Assembly (NCBI RefSeq): GCF_003573695.1
Contig: NW_020621603.1
Coordinates: 17,905,116 to 17,969,115, forward strand
Direction of reading: 5' to 3'
DNA from: Papaver somniferum
Lineage: Eukaryota > Streptophyta > Magnoliopsida > Ranunculales > Papaveraceae
DNA: 64,000 nucleotides
The position numbers and the translations under genes are program-made. The notes beneath the pieces are model-generated. The model saw nothing but the letters and a program-made list of their open reading frames with translations. It ran no database searches and was not told the origin of the DNA. Below are positions 10,138-21,961 of this stretch, piece by piece; position 1 is the first letter of the stretch, and every line of letters begins with the position of its first letter.

Positions 10138-12546
10138 TGAAAAAGCGGGGGTCAAACAACACCACCCAATATTTCTCTTAGCAATCTGTATGGACTAACT
10201 CCGAAATACTTGGCTAGATAATCAACAAGACAGTCAGACTCAATATAGATAAAAGTATCTCAAGGAGTTAATATCTCTCTCTTGATTTGATTTTTACTCA
10301 AGCTAAAAAAAATAGCGAGTCTTTAACAAATACAAGGAATAACTTGGACGGTACAAAAGACCAATGTCCAAGGATCAATCAATATCAATCAACAACCAAA
10401 GGTTGGATTTCCAATTGATGATCAAGAACACACAACCTGTATTATTTCAATTATATAAAATATAATGCGGAAAAGATATAACACAGACATCAGAAGTTTT
10501 GTTAACGAGGAAACCACAAATGCAGAAAAACCCCGGGACCTAGTCCAGATTGAATACACACTGTATTAAGCCGCTACATACACTAGCCTACTCCAAGCTA
10601 ATTTCGGATTGGACTATAGTTGAACCCCAATCAGTCTCCCATCGATCCAAGGTACAGTTGTACTCCTAGGCCTCTGATCCCAGCAGGATACTGCACACTT
10701 GATTCCCTTAGTTGATCTCACCCACAACCAAGAGTTGCTGCAACCCAAAATCGCACACTTGATAATAAAAAAATCTGTCTCACACAGAAAAGTTTATCAA
10801 AGGATAAATCTGTCTCCCATAGATAAACCCTAGGTTTTGTTCTGTCCTAAGATATAAAATCAAGGTGAACATGAACCAATTGATAATCCGGTCTTATATT
10901 CCCGAAGAACAACTTAGATTAATCAATCAACTCTCTACAATCCTTTTTGACTACACAGGAGGTTTGTCGAGGAATCGCAAACAGTCAGACGAAGATGTTT
11001 GTGACTTCTTTATCTTGCCTATCGGAGAACTCTCATGATCTTAAGCCAATCAGAGATTGTACTCGTACGATAGAAGATGCAAGATCATATCACACAACTA
11101 CGATAAAATTAGTATCGGTCTGGCTTCACTATCCCAATGAAGTCTTTAAGTCATTAACCTAGTTTTAGAGAAGAAAACCAAAGGTTAAAGGAGAATCGAC
11201 TCTAGCGAGCGCACTAGTATCACACAGACGTGTGGGGATTAGTTTTGCTCAGTGCTAGATGTCTCCTTTATATAGCCTTCAAATCATGGTTTTACCTTAG
11301 TTACAAAGCAATCCATATTCACCGTTAGATGAAAACCTGATTTAGATTCAAGCTAATATTTCTCATCCGTTAGATCGAATACTTAGCTTGTCACACAAAC
11401 TTGGGTAGACGTTTACAGGGTTTGTGAAAACCATGCCCAAACGTGTACGTGTATGTTGGTTCAACATAGTAACCCAAAAGGTTAACCATATGAGCATTTC
11501 ATATTAACCTTGTTATTCTTCACCATAACTAGTTCAATTGACTCAAATGAACTAGCTAAAGAGTTGTTCAATTGCTATGAGATCTTATGTAACTACACAA
11601 GACACAATTGAAACAAAGATGATTCGATTGAATCGACTCAGGAACTTTTATAGCCACTATTTGCATAAATCATTCCTTAGTAATTTAAGTTTCATGTTCA
11701 GAGCACATCTTTAGATCATAACTACTTAAGATCACAAACAAGTTCGCGGACTTAAGACAACCGGTGGAGTTTTCCAAACTCAGCAGAAAATCTCGGCAAG
11801 GAGATTTTCGCCAGTTCGCGGACTAGGTTCGCGGACTGAGTTCGTGGACTTACACGCAAACGAGTTTTTGGAAAATCCCAGCAGAAATTCTCGGCCGAGA
11901 ACTTCCGTCAGTTCGCGGACTGGGATTGCGGACTTGGCAAAGCCAATTCCTCCGGTTTCTCTCAATCAACAAAGTTCGAAAACTTCGGATTAAGGAATAC
12001 ATGGTTATGTAATATAAACTCTAATTCCAATCATTGAGACATTCTCAGAGGATGTTATATATCCGTTATTCACAGACCGTTTCACGTCAGAGCAACTCTC
12101 AAGGTAGTTGAAACTTTTCATGACTTTCATCACTAGGTGAAGATAAACTTGATCAAAGCGAAACGCTTTACCAACACATGATTTCGAGATATAGATAAGC
12201 GAGATATACTCGGCTCGAAATATCAAATGTGTATGATCCAGTCTATATAGCATACAACTTTTGTCTCAAAAGAAGTAGGAGATAGAAGAGATAGACTTTT
12301 GAGTGATAGATAAGTTCAAGTCTCCACATACCTTTTTGTTTATGAAGTTCCACGGTTCCTTGAGTAGATCTTCGTCGTTGTATGATGAATCACCATGAAG
12401 TCCTTGAGCTCAACTACACTTTTCTATCTTAGTCCTAGACTTAGCTATGTAGGCTAGAAATCAAGACTCATAGTTTTGATCACTAACATTGAAAAACATG
12501 TTTGAGATAGCAACGCATGCGAGGTCGACCGATATATGCTCTAACA
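10138..12546 (-). repeat. Full-length copia LTR (2409 bp)
   Basis: The plus strand starts TGAAAAAGCGGGGG and ends TGCTCTAACA. It is the 5' LTR of element B and adjoins a different pol fragment at 12547, where it would be the 3' LTR. It keeps the core promoter missing from 5304-6635. U3 contains repeated GTTCGCGGAC words (11742-11935). The R-U5 side holds the words conserved across all copia LTRs of the window, such as AACGAGGAAACC (about 10503). Confidence 0.9.
11267..11274 (-). promoter_or_regulatory. LTR TATA box
   Basis: The minus strand reads TATATAAA followed by GGAG. The same arrangement occurs at 25264-25271 and, in the plus-strand LTR, at 27392-27399. Transcription would start roughly 30 bp downstream and run leftwards through element B. 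Confidence 0.65.
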
Positions 12547-13692
12547 ACAACTGAAACTAATGAAGAATTGAAGTAACACTTAAACCAGAAATCCAAACTC
12601 CATTGCCCAACAGATCAAGATAAGTGCAGGGGCAAGAGTTTAGGAAACACGAATGAACCAAAACAACACCAATAGACTGCCGGAAGTGTTCAAAAGTAGA
12701 AGTATCTAATGGTTTTGTGAGAATATCATCCAATTGTTGTTTGGAAGGCACAAATTCCATATTTATGATACCATTTTCATAGAGATCTCGAATAAAATGA
12801 TATTTTATATCAATGTGCTTAGTTTTTGAGTGCTCAACGGGATTCTCAGTGATTCGAATCGTGCTAGAGTTGTCACAAAAGATCTTCATTATTCCAGTAT
12901 CAATTTCATAATCAGCAAATATTTGTTTCATCCAAAGAAGTTGAGTACAACATGAGCCTGCATCAATATATCCTGCTTCACATGTTGACAGGAATTGTGA
13001 AATTTTTTTCTTGCTATGCCAAGCCACAAGATTCAATCCTACATAGTAGAAACCCCATGATGTACTTTTTTTTGTCTTCCACACATCCTTCCCAATCAAC
13101 ATCTGAGTAGGCAGAAATATCAGTGTTAGTATCAAAAGTGTAATATAGACCATACCCGACGGTGTGATTAATGTATCGTATGATCTTTTTGCAGCTGCAA
13201 GATGAGATTCCTTTAGATTTTCCTGAAACCTAGCATAACAACCAACACTAAAAGCAATATCAGGTCTAGTGGTTGTAAGATATAAAAGGATTCCAATGAT
13301 AGATCGAAATAGTTTTTGATCCACATTTACATCTTTCTCATCTCTATGTAATTTACCCGTAGTAGGCATATGAGTCAGTTTTGGAGTTGACTTATCAAGA
13401 CAAAATCTTGTGAAAAGTTCTCTTGCATATTTTTCTTGAGATAAGTAAATTTCATCCTTGTGTTGTTGAATTTGTAAAACCCCAAAAGAATTTTAAGTCA
13501 CCAACATTGCTCATTTCAAACTCCTTTCCAAGAGAGACTTGAAAATCTTTTGCAAGTATCTCAGATGTTGATCCATAGATGATATCATCTACATAGACTT
13601 GAGCGATAACAACATTTTTTCCACTCCACTTGGTAAAAAACGTTTTATCAGCATCAGTTTTTCGAACCAGGCATGCGGTGCTTGTTTTAACC
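12547..13692 (-). pseudogene. copia reverse transcriptase end and RNase H fragment
   Basis: Minus-strand frames 12557-13369 and 13452-13692 encode the YVDDI box of copia reverse transcriptase (AQVYVDDIIYGS), the RT thumb, and RNase H ending TKHIDIKYHFIRD and DDILTKPL. A frameshift near 13480 separates the two. It abuts the LTR at 12546 with no 3' UTR or polypurine tract, unlike the related copy at 16912-17549, so about 500 bp have been lost at the junction. The other edge at about 13692 jumps to plus-strand gag sequence. Confidence 0.8.
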
Positions 13693-14196
13693 ACTTTGGA
13701 GGATAAAATATATTTTTCCCTGTCTACTGAAAATTCTATCTCACATGTTTCAGCTACCACAATTTGTTTAGAAGCAAGCTCAGCTATGGTGTCTGAACCG
13801 TGCTCCACATTGACATGTTCTTATTGTACTTTTAACGGTCATGAACTCTCTAAGTGTTTCAAGTACAAACATAAAATAAGACATGTCAACAGACTTCAAA
13901 AGAGAGCAAATCGATTAACAAACAATCTCAAATTTGTTCAGGAGTCGAATTCATCTGAGGCATGTAGATTCAACTCATCTCCGAAGAAGTTAATTTCTAA
14001 AGAAAAAGATAGACCTCTACAGAAAAGAAAAAGGTATAAAAAATCTATGAAAAAGGTATTAATAATTCCGTACATGAATTATACGGTGGACAGATTATTG
14101 TTCACCCCAACACAGCTTAATTGTGTTGAAAGGAGCATCTTGTCTCATGTTCCCGAATTTAAAAAGAGACAAGATTTATGTACAATCGGGTTTTAG
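13693..14196 (+). pseudogene. Gag C-terminal remnant of a plus-strand copia element
   Basis: From about 13693 the plus-strand frame is homologous to the end of gag at 29755-29890: LEDKI, a later TCSYC, then a basic tail (YKHKIRHVNRLQKRANR) that in the other copy lies just past the frame end. The first 60 bp of the open frame (13630-13692) are antisense RT and not part of gag. The frame runs to TAG at 14194. The upstream gag, the 5' LTR and pol of this element are missing. Confidence 0.65.
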
Positions 14197-14475
14197 GAAA
14201 GAAAATTTGTTTGTTTTTCTTTTTGTTTTTTTGGAATTCTGTTGATCTTTTCACAATTGACGTTGAAAAGGTTTACTCTGTTTTGATTATTAAAAGAGGG
14301 TTAATTTCAACAATTTTGCCTTTTTTAAGGTTATGAGTTGGTCGTACGTGAATCCTACTTACTATGTATTTAGGTTCCGTGACCCTACATTCCTTTTTCC
14401 TTGTCTAAAGCTCTTTTTATCAAGAGATTGCTTGTGGAATTAGTTTTGTGTGTTTCTTCACAATTCCATATTTTG

Positions 14476-14824
14476 ATGGAGACTCCAAGCATCTTATATT
14501 CTAATGGAAAAGATGTTAATATGATTGGTAAGCCATCATTCATGAAGCAAAAAAGATAAATCTCATTCCTCTACAACTTTGAAGAGAAAAATGAAGAATA
14601 TGAAGAAACCAAGGGCTAATCCCTCAAATTTTCAGAAGTTTTCTGGTGTTCTTGAAGAGTTGAAAGACACAAGGATAGAGATTCAACAAATAAAGGTTAT
14701 TCTTCTAAGAACTCTTGAAATTCAGAAGGGCTTGGTTCAGCATCAGTCTAGAAGGTTCGTTGTAATTGACTCCTCTCTTCATGAACCTTATGTTAACAGA
14801 CGACAAGGAGTTCGGGGACGATAA
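14476..14824 (+). pseudogene. Extra ORF of the plus-strand copia element, coiled-coil-like, one frameshift
   Basis: A frame starts ATGGAGACTCC at 14476. After a one-base shift near 14550 it continues as an open 81-codon frame (14579-14821) with a Lys-rich N-terminus, then a helical Leu/Ile/Glu stretch (LEELKDTRIEIQQIKVIL). It ends at TAA 14822-14824. It lies between the gag/pol remnant and the 3' UTR, the same slot that holds the unrelated 149-residue ORF in elements A and B. I do not recognise the family. Confidence 0.45.
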
Positions 14825-16068
14825 AGAATTTTTCAAGAATCTTAATGTCTAGGAAACTTCTTATAAGAATTTATTCTTGTGTTTTAAGAAGGATAACTAG
14901 GGTTTGGAATAGCAAATATTGTGATTACACATAGATATTACTAACAATTTTCATCTTGCAATGTTTTAGGTTTACTTATTCATATTCTAAGTTATTTGGA
15001 AGATGATTTTGCAGTAATAATCTTTATGGTTTTATATATTGCAAAAAATTTATGGGATATGTATGTTTACGTCCATGAACTATGATTATCTCATATATGT
15101 CAAAAGTTAAGTCTATTATGTCTTTATGCAAATATTGATAAAAGATAGAAAGAACTTTTGAATTTTCCGCAGTATTGATCTTTCCCTGATCCACTTCTAT
15201 GTGAAAATACTGTATGGCTCCGTAAGTTTTCTTATGTTGAGCATTTCCAATTAAATTAATCATTAAGGTTCTCTTGTGGTTAATTTATTTGAGTTTACTG
15301 GATAAAAAATCATGTTTCATGTGATCTGTTAATGTCCAAAGAAATCCTTATTTTCTCGTAAAAGTAAGGTCACTCTTGTTGTTCTTTCGGGAATGACATT
15401 TGATGGGGGAGAGTTCTTAATTGGACTTGTGCTTAATTGCCATATCTTTGTGGGGAGTGCGGCTGTGGTATATTGTAGGAGTTATCTTGTATCTTTATAA
15501 ACTCCTTGATGAATACACTAAGTTTCGACTATGTGAAATCATCGAAACCAAGTTGATATGTTCTCTTTTAGTCATGAAGTGTCTCTATGAGAATTTCATT
15601 ATGATCCCGTTGGTTTTCGTACCTTTGCCAATTTATATTGAAAAAAAGGGGGAGAATTATTTTGTAATTCACACTACATACATATGGTTTACGGATCATT
15701 ATGTAAGGGGGAGTGGTTTTCATCGTGAGATGAAGTATTGACTAAGGGAGAGTGATACATATCACAATAGTATTATTTTCAAAGTTGTGATACAATTAAA
15801 CTTTGATGATGTGTAATAAGACTATGACACTGTATAACAATAATTGAGAACATCTGTTTTCTTATTGTTATGGCTACCGAACTTCAACAACAATGATGCT
15901 AAGTTGAACACGTTCAGAATGACTAGAGTATTTGGAGTGACGAAGAATTCAAGGAATGTTAAAGAACCAAGGAAATCAAGCATGTTGGATGCGAAGCTAC
16001 AAAGTTTATTTATTTTGTAATCCATATGTTTTGATAGTATTCTCACTAAAATTCACAAAGGGGGAGAT
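14825..16068 (+). other. 3' UTR of the plus-strand copia element with polypurine tracts
   Basis: The right half matches the reverse complement of 33-760 and 16912-17390. Purine tracts AAAAAGGGGGAGAAT (about 15645), TAAGGGGGAGTGG (about 15704), CTAAGGGAGAGTG (about 15740) and CAAAGGGGGAGA (16056-16067) precede the LTR. The last touches the LTR and is the likely polypurine tract. The open frame at 15421-15741 crosses these conserved non-coding tracts and is judged accidental. Confidence 0.6.
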
Positions 16069-16911
16069 TATTAGAGCACTGCTCGGTCGAACTCGCAAGC
16101 GTTGCTATCTCAAGCTTGTTTGTCAAGTTTAGGTGATCAAAACTATAAGTCTTGATTTCTAGTCTACTTATATCTATGTCTCGGACTAGGGTAGAATGTG
16201 TAGTTGAGCTTTAGACTTCACGGTATTCATCGATTGAAGACGAAGATCTACTGAGGATATCTTGGAGGAACTTCATCAACAAAAGGTATGTGGAGACTAA
16301 AACTTATCTATCCCTCAGGAGTCTATTCTATTCTATCTCCTATGGAGACTAGGTCGTATATCTATATAGACTTTCACATTATACACATTTGATATTTCGA
16401 GCTGAGTTTAACTCGCTTATATCTTTCTCAAAATATGTGTTGGAGAGCTTTTTTCTTTAGCTACATTCATCATTATTCTTGACGAGCTTAGTAGGAAACA
16501 ATTTATTTGTTGGAAACTAAATAATGAGTCAAAATATGATCATGTGAAAATTGCCTTGAAACAACTTACATGATTTGTGTGAGACAGTGATTTGATGTCG
16601 ACTCAGAATGTTTTGTATTGATCATTCGATCACTTGAAAATTACTTATAATCTAATAGTTTATGTGAGACAACTATTGTCGTCTTCTAAGGATGTTTCAA
16701 TGATTGAAATGGGAGTTTAGAACAATTAACCATTGTCTGGATATAAAAAAGTATGCATACCAGTATGCAAACTGTTGTAGTATGATTCAGGTCCGGGAAT
16801 CAAGTTTGCATACCTGTTTGCAAACGGTTTTAACTGTCAAAGTCCGAGAACCAAGTATGCATACCAGTATGCGAACGATTTCACCTGAGTTAGGTCCGGG
16901 AACCAAGTATG
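16069..16911 (+). repeat. Truncated plus-strand copia LTR
   Basis: Begins TATTAGAGCACTGCTCGG, a slightly mutated TGTTAGAGC start, just after a polypurine tract. It contains the U3 motif made of back-to-back TATGCATAC-like words at 16752-16910. At about 16911 it switches without a terminus into the minus-strand 3' UTR of the next element, so the LTR is cut inside U3. Confidence 0.75.
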
Positions 16912-17548
16912 CATAAAATCATTATACAACATCAAAGTCCAATTGCATCACAACTTTGACAACAATATTATGGTGATATGTATCACTCCCTCTTAGTCAA
17001 TACTTCGTCTCAAAATGAAAACCGCTCCCCCTTACACAATGATGCATAACCATATGTATTTTTAGTGTGAACTACACATTAATTCTCCCCCTTTTTTGTC
17101 AATATAAATTGCCAAAGGTACGAAATCTAGTGGGATCCTCATGAAATTTTCATAGAGATACTTCATGACCAAAAGAGAATAACATACCAACTTGTTTTGA
17201 TGCCATCATCTAGTTGGAACTAAACGCACTCATCAAAGAGTTTATAAAGATACAAGATAACCCAGACAATATTCCACAGCCGCACTCCCCACAAAAAATT
17301 GGAAACTAAGCACAAGTTCAAAAAAGAACTCTCCCCCATAAAATGTCATTCCCGAATGAACAACAAGAGTGACCTTACTTTTACAAGAAAAGAAGGATTT
17401 ATTTAAAAAGAAACAAAGATACTTAACAGAGATTCAACTACTGAAACAACTGAAACTAATGCAGAATTGAAGTAACACTTAAACCGGAAATCCAAACTCC
17501 ATTGCCCAACAGATCGAGATAAGTGCAGGGGAAAGAGTTTAGGAAAGA
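16912..17548 (-). other. 3' UTR of the minus-strand copia element at 17549-26196
   Basis: Homologous to 33-760 and 6870-7400 in the same orientation, with the pyrimidine tracts (complement of polypurine tracts) at 16985-16992, 17025-17032 and 17086-17096. It joins the RNase H end at about 17549. The 3' LTR that should lie to its left is missing and a plus-strand LTR stands there instead. Confidence 0.65.
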
Positions 17549-19031
17549 CTAATGAACCAAAATAACACCAATAGACTCCCGTAAGTGTTCAAAAGTAGCA
17601 GTATTTAATGGTTTTGTGAGAATATCAGCCAACTGTTGTTCAGAAGGCACAAATTCCATATTTATGATACAATTTTCATAGAGATCTCGAATAAAATGAT
17701 ACTTTATATCAATGTGCTTAGTTCTTGAGTGCTCAAAGGGATTCTCAGTGATTCGAATCGCGCTAGATTTGTCACAAAAGATCTTCATCATTCCAGTATT
17801 AATTCCATAATTAACAAGCATTTGTTTCATCCAAAGAAGTTAAGTACAAGATGAGCCTGCAGCAATATATTCTGCTCATATGTTGACAGGAATTGTGAAA
17901 AAAAATTTCTTTCTATGCTAAGCCACAAGATTCAATCCTACTTAGTAGAAACCCCCTGATGTACTTTCTCTGTCTTCCGCACATCCTTCCCAATCAACAT
18001 ATTAATAGGCATCAGTGTTAGTATCAAAAGTGTAACATAGACCATACCCGACGGTGTGATTGATGTATCGTATGATCCTTTTTGCAGCTGCAAGAAGAGA
18101 TTCCTTTGGATTTGCCTGAAACCTAGCACAATAACCAACAATAAAAAGAAAAAACAGGTCTAGTGGCTGTAAGATATAAAAGGCTTCCAATGATAGATCG
18201 AAAGAGTTTTTGATCCACATTTACATCTTTATCATCTCTATGTAGTTTACCCGTGGTAGGCATAAGAGTCAGTTTTGGAGTTGACTTATCAAGACTGAAT
18301 CTTGTGACAAGATCTCTTGCATATTTTTCTTGAGATAAGTAAATTCCATCCTTGTGTTGTTGAATTTGTAAACCCCAAAAGAATTTTAATTCACCAACAT
18401 TGCTCATTTCAAACTCCTTGCCAAGAGAGGCTTGAAAATCTTTTGCAAGTTTCTCAGATGTTGATCTACAAATGATATCATCTACATAGACTTGAGCAAT
18501 AACAACATCTTTTCCACTCCATTTGGTAAACAACGTTTTATCAGCTCCACCTCTCGAAAAACCTTTCCTAAGGAGGGAAGTAGTCAGTTTTTCGAACCAG
18601 GCACGCGGTGCTTGTTTTAACCCATATAACACCTTATTAAGCTTAAGGACATGATTTGGAAAATCAGGGTTTTCGAATCCCTTAGGTTGAGCGACATAGA
18701 CCTCTTCCTTTAAATTTCCATTTAGGAAAGCGGATTTAATGTCCATTTGAAACAGCTTAACCTTAAGAAAACAAGCATGAGATAATAACAACCAAATGGA
18801 CCCAAGGCGTGTCACAGGAGCAAAGGTTTCGTCAAAGTCGATTCCTTCAATCTGTGAATATCCCTGAGTGACAAGTCTAGTTTTTTTTCTGACAATGGGG
18901 CCAAATTCATCATACTTGTTCTTGAATATCCATTTAGTACCAACAATATTGATATTGGGGGGACAAGGTACGATCTTCCATACATCTTGTCTTTGGAACC
19001 GTTTTAACTCTTCAGCATTGCATTCACCCAA
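17549..19031 (-). pseudogene. copia reverse transcriptase and RNase H
   Basis: The 302-codon frame 18123-19031 carries the copia RT from the KWIFKNKYDEFG entry through QMDIKSAFLNG (first catalytic Asp), LYGLKQAPRAWF and the AQVYVDDII box with the catalytic Asp pair. It runs to the start of the connection domain (SIIGSLLYLTATRP), where it shifts frame. RNase H follows in separate frames at 17938-18141 and 17549-17830, with the ending TKHIDIKYHFIRD and ADILTKPL. At least three frameshifts break the protein. RT motifs are well kept, so this is the best preserved pol of the window, but it cannot make an active enzyme. Confidence 0.88.
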
Positions 19032-19174
19032 AAGGGATCGTTAAGAGCTTCATCAACGTTTCTTGGTTCTACTTGCGATAGATAACAACCAAAATTGCAA
19101 ATATTTTGAAGTTGTCATCTCATCTTAGTTGTACAATCACTTTCTCCAATAATACTGTTAGAATCATGATTCCT

Positions 19175-20430
19175 TTAAACCCAGAGATGCCGCGGAGGGG
19201 CACATTCCTGTTCAACAGGAATATCCTGACTAGGGATTTTCTCTTCATCAATAAAAACATCAGGATGAATAACTATTGGAGTAACTTCTACTGATTCTGG
19301 GATTTCTTTGATTTTCTCAATTGTCTCGGTTGGAGGCAATTTAGTAGGAGAGTCATCATGACGAAAATTACTTAGATCATCAATGATAACATTTGCAGAT
19401 TTCATCATGACTTGGATTCTGAGATTAAAAACTCGATAACCATGAGTATCAGATGCATATCCATGAAAAGTACCTTCACCGCTTTTTGAGTCAAATTTCC
19501 CTTTATGTTCACGGTCCTTTAAAACGTAGCACTTACTTCCGAACACTTTAAGATAGTGCAAGTTGGGTTTCTTACCGTACCATAACTCATAGGGAGTGTT
19601 TAAGGTCTTTGACCGTAAGTAAACACGATTGATCAAGTAACAAGCTGTAAATACAGCCTCCCCCCCAAACCTTAAGGGTAAGTTTTTTTTATGGAGCATT
19701 ACCCTTGCCATTTCCTGAATGTTCCTATTCTTCCTTTCTGCAACTCCATTAGCTTGTGGAGTAATGGATGGAGAGTATTGTTGAGAAATTCCTAGAGAAT
19801 CACAGTATTCAAATACTTTGGTGTCTTTGAATTCCCTGCCACAATCGCTTCTAATTTTCTTTAGTTTGCGACCCTGTTCAGTCTGGATATATTAACAATA
19901 GTCTTGAATTCACTGAGGGTTTCATTCTTTTGAGCCAAAAAAGCCACCAAAGTGAATCTGGTGTAATCATCTACCATAACCAAAGCTTACTTATTTCCAG
20001 CCACCGTAGGTTGTTGAGTTGGGCCAAAGAGATCCATATGAATTAAATCAAGTGGAGTTTTAGTGAGAATATCTCGAGAGGATTCATATGGAACTTTCGT
20101 TTGTTTATCCTTTTGGAAGGCACCACATACACCTTCAATCTTAGCATTGATTATGGGAACACCTATAACAATTTCTTTGTTAATGATCTTACTTAGAAGT
20201 CGATAATTGATGTGACCAAAACGCTCATGCCAAAGATGTGTAGATTCCACCTTAGTCAAATTGCAACAATTACTGAACTGAGTATCCAACAGATAACAGT
20301 TATTTTTTCCACGTGATTCTTGAAAAATCACTTTTCCAGATTTGTCTACAATGTTACATCCATTAGCATTGAAGACAACCTTATGGTCTTTGTCATAGAT
20401 TTGACTAACAGAAAGCAGATTAGTAGTCAT
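19175..20430 (-). pseudogene. copia integrase (pre-integrase zinc region, catalytic core, C-terminus)
   Basis: Frame 19987-20430 contains the pre-integrase zinc-binding region (HLWHERFGH, then CGAF where CxxC is expected, so one zinc Cys reads Phe). The start of the catalytic core follows (LIHMDLFGPTQ, first catalytic Asp). The middle of the core (19712-19986) is broken by stops and frame changes, although a DDYTRF-like motif can be read near 19960. Frame 19175-19711 holds the C-terminal integrase region (LINRVYLRSKTLNTPYELWY, LKVFGSKCYV). It lies between protease and RT, the order that defines copia. Confidence 0.85.
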
Positions 20431-20495
20431 ACCTTTAACGTATAATACATCATGAATTTCAGGAACACCAGGTAATTTGATCGTCCCCTTATTGC

Positions 20496-21262
20496 TTATG
20501 TAGAGTAGCTCCCATCACCAGATGTTACTGGTCCACCATCAAAGTCGCTTGTGTTGACAAACCACGAGAGATCTCCAGTCATATACCTGCTACATCCACT
20601 ATCAAGAAACCATTGAAAGGGTGATGTTGATTTCAGAGCAAAATCTCTCATACTAGCACTACTAACCATATTAGGATTTCTTGTTGCTATTGAATGTCTT
20701 TTAAGAATAGACAAAATTTGTACAATATTCTTATGAAGATTACGTACAACATTTAATCTTTTTTTAAAAGGCAAACATACATGTTGAAAGTAATCATGAG
20801 AACCACAAAACAGACATGTACCAACATCTTTACTCTTGTTCGAAGAATTCTGAGCACTTTCAGTTTTGACAAAGCCTAAGCCTCGCTTATCACCTGGCAT
20901 ACGATAATTCTTTAGTGAAGAATTAGAGGAGTTACTCAAATCCATTGAAGATGACTTTACATATTTCAAGTCCTTAAGTTTTGCAATTTCTGCAACAACA
21001 TCAGGTTGATCCGGATTTCTTCACCCAACTTCTTTTGGAGATCAACAACCTCTTCAGAACGTTCTCGACGCTCACATTTTTTATATAAATCTCGCAATGA
21101 ATTCCATCAATTTTTCTTATCAATCGATGTTTTTCAAGACAAAGATTGTCAATGAATTTTTTTAAATTAGGATTCTCAACCATAACGATGGTTTACAGAA
21201 CACGCTTGAAGTTGAGTTTATCCATTTCTGGCGAAGCGTTTTTAGAGACAAAATCGTCCATA
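20496..21262 (-). pseudogene. copia gag remnant with zinc knuckle and protease active site
   Basis: The gag start is at 21260 (MDDFVSKNASP) and soon hits a stop. A coiled-coil part of gag follows in another frame (21001-21183, PNLKKFIDNLCLEKHRL). Frame 20496-20969 has a zinc knuckle (CLFCGSHDYFQHVC) and the aspartic protease motif WFLDSGCSRYMTGD. The main gag domain present in the plus-strand gene at 28605 is missing, so gag carries a large internal deletion. The start resembles the MDYKVSINASP start of elements A and B, which links the families. Confidence 0.8.
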
Positions 21263-21310
21263 CTCAGATCGCGACAAACACAGACTTATATGGTCTTAAC
21301 ATGTTTGACC

Positions 21311-21322
21311 GCTCTGATACCA
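21311..21322 (-). other. Primer binding site, initiator Met tRNA
   Basis: The minus strand reads TGGTATCAGAGC two bases from the LTR that starts at 21325, the same spacing as in the other copies. Confidence 0.9.
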
Positions 21323-21961
21323 ATTGAAAAAACGGGGGTCGAACAACCACACCTAATATTTCATTTGGAAATCTGAATAGACAAACTCCAATATACTTTC
21401 AAGAGAATCAACTAGACAGTCATACTCAATCTAGAGAAAAGTATATCAAAGAGTTTATATCTCTATCTCTTAATTCAATCCGCAATCAGCAAATAGGAAT
21501 TTCCGAACCCGATTGAATATAAGAGAAATTACTTGAACGGTACCAAAGACCAATGTTCAAGGATCAATCAATTTTAATCAACAACCAAAGGTTGGATTTA
21601 CCAATTGATTTATTCGACGCACAACCTGTGATATTTCAATTATACAAAAAAATATAATGCGGAAAAGAAATAACACAAACACCAGAAATTTGTTAACGAG
21701 GAAAACCGCAAATGCAGAAAAACCCCGGGACTTAGTCCAGCTTTGAATACCACACTGTATTAAGCCGCTACAGACACTGGCCTACTACCAATAAACTTCG
21801 GACTGGAATATAGTTGAGCCCTATCAATCTCACATTGATCAAGGTACAGTTTCCCTCCTTACGTCTCTGAACCCCAGCAGGATTCTACGCACTTGATTCC
21901 CTTATCTGATCTCACCCACAACCAAGAGTTTCTACGACCCATAGTCGGAGACTTGATAAAC

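Noticed and set aside
13630..13692. N-terminal part of the 188-codon frame at 13630-14196
   Set aside because: This part is antisense reverse transcriptase. The real gag homology starts at about 13693.
13693..13808. N-terminal part of the minus-strand frame at 13452-13808
   Set aside because: It is the antisense of gag. Only 13452-13692 is reverse transcriptase.
15421..15741. 106-codon frame in the plus-strand copia element
   Set aside because: It overlaps the non-coding 3' UTR block whose polypurine tracts are conserved in other copies where this frame is not open.
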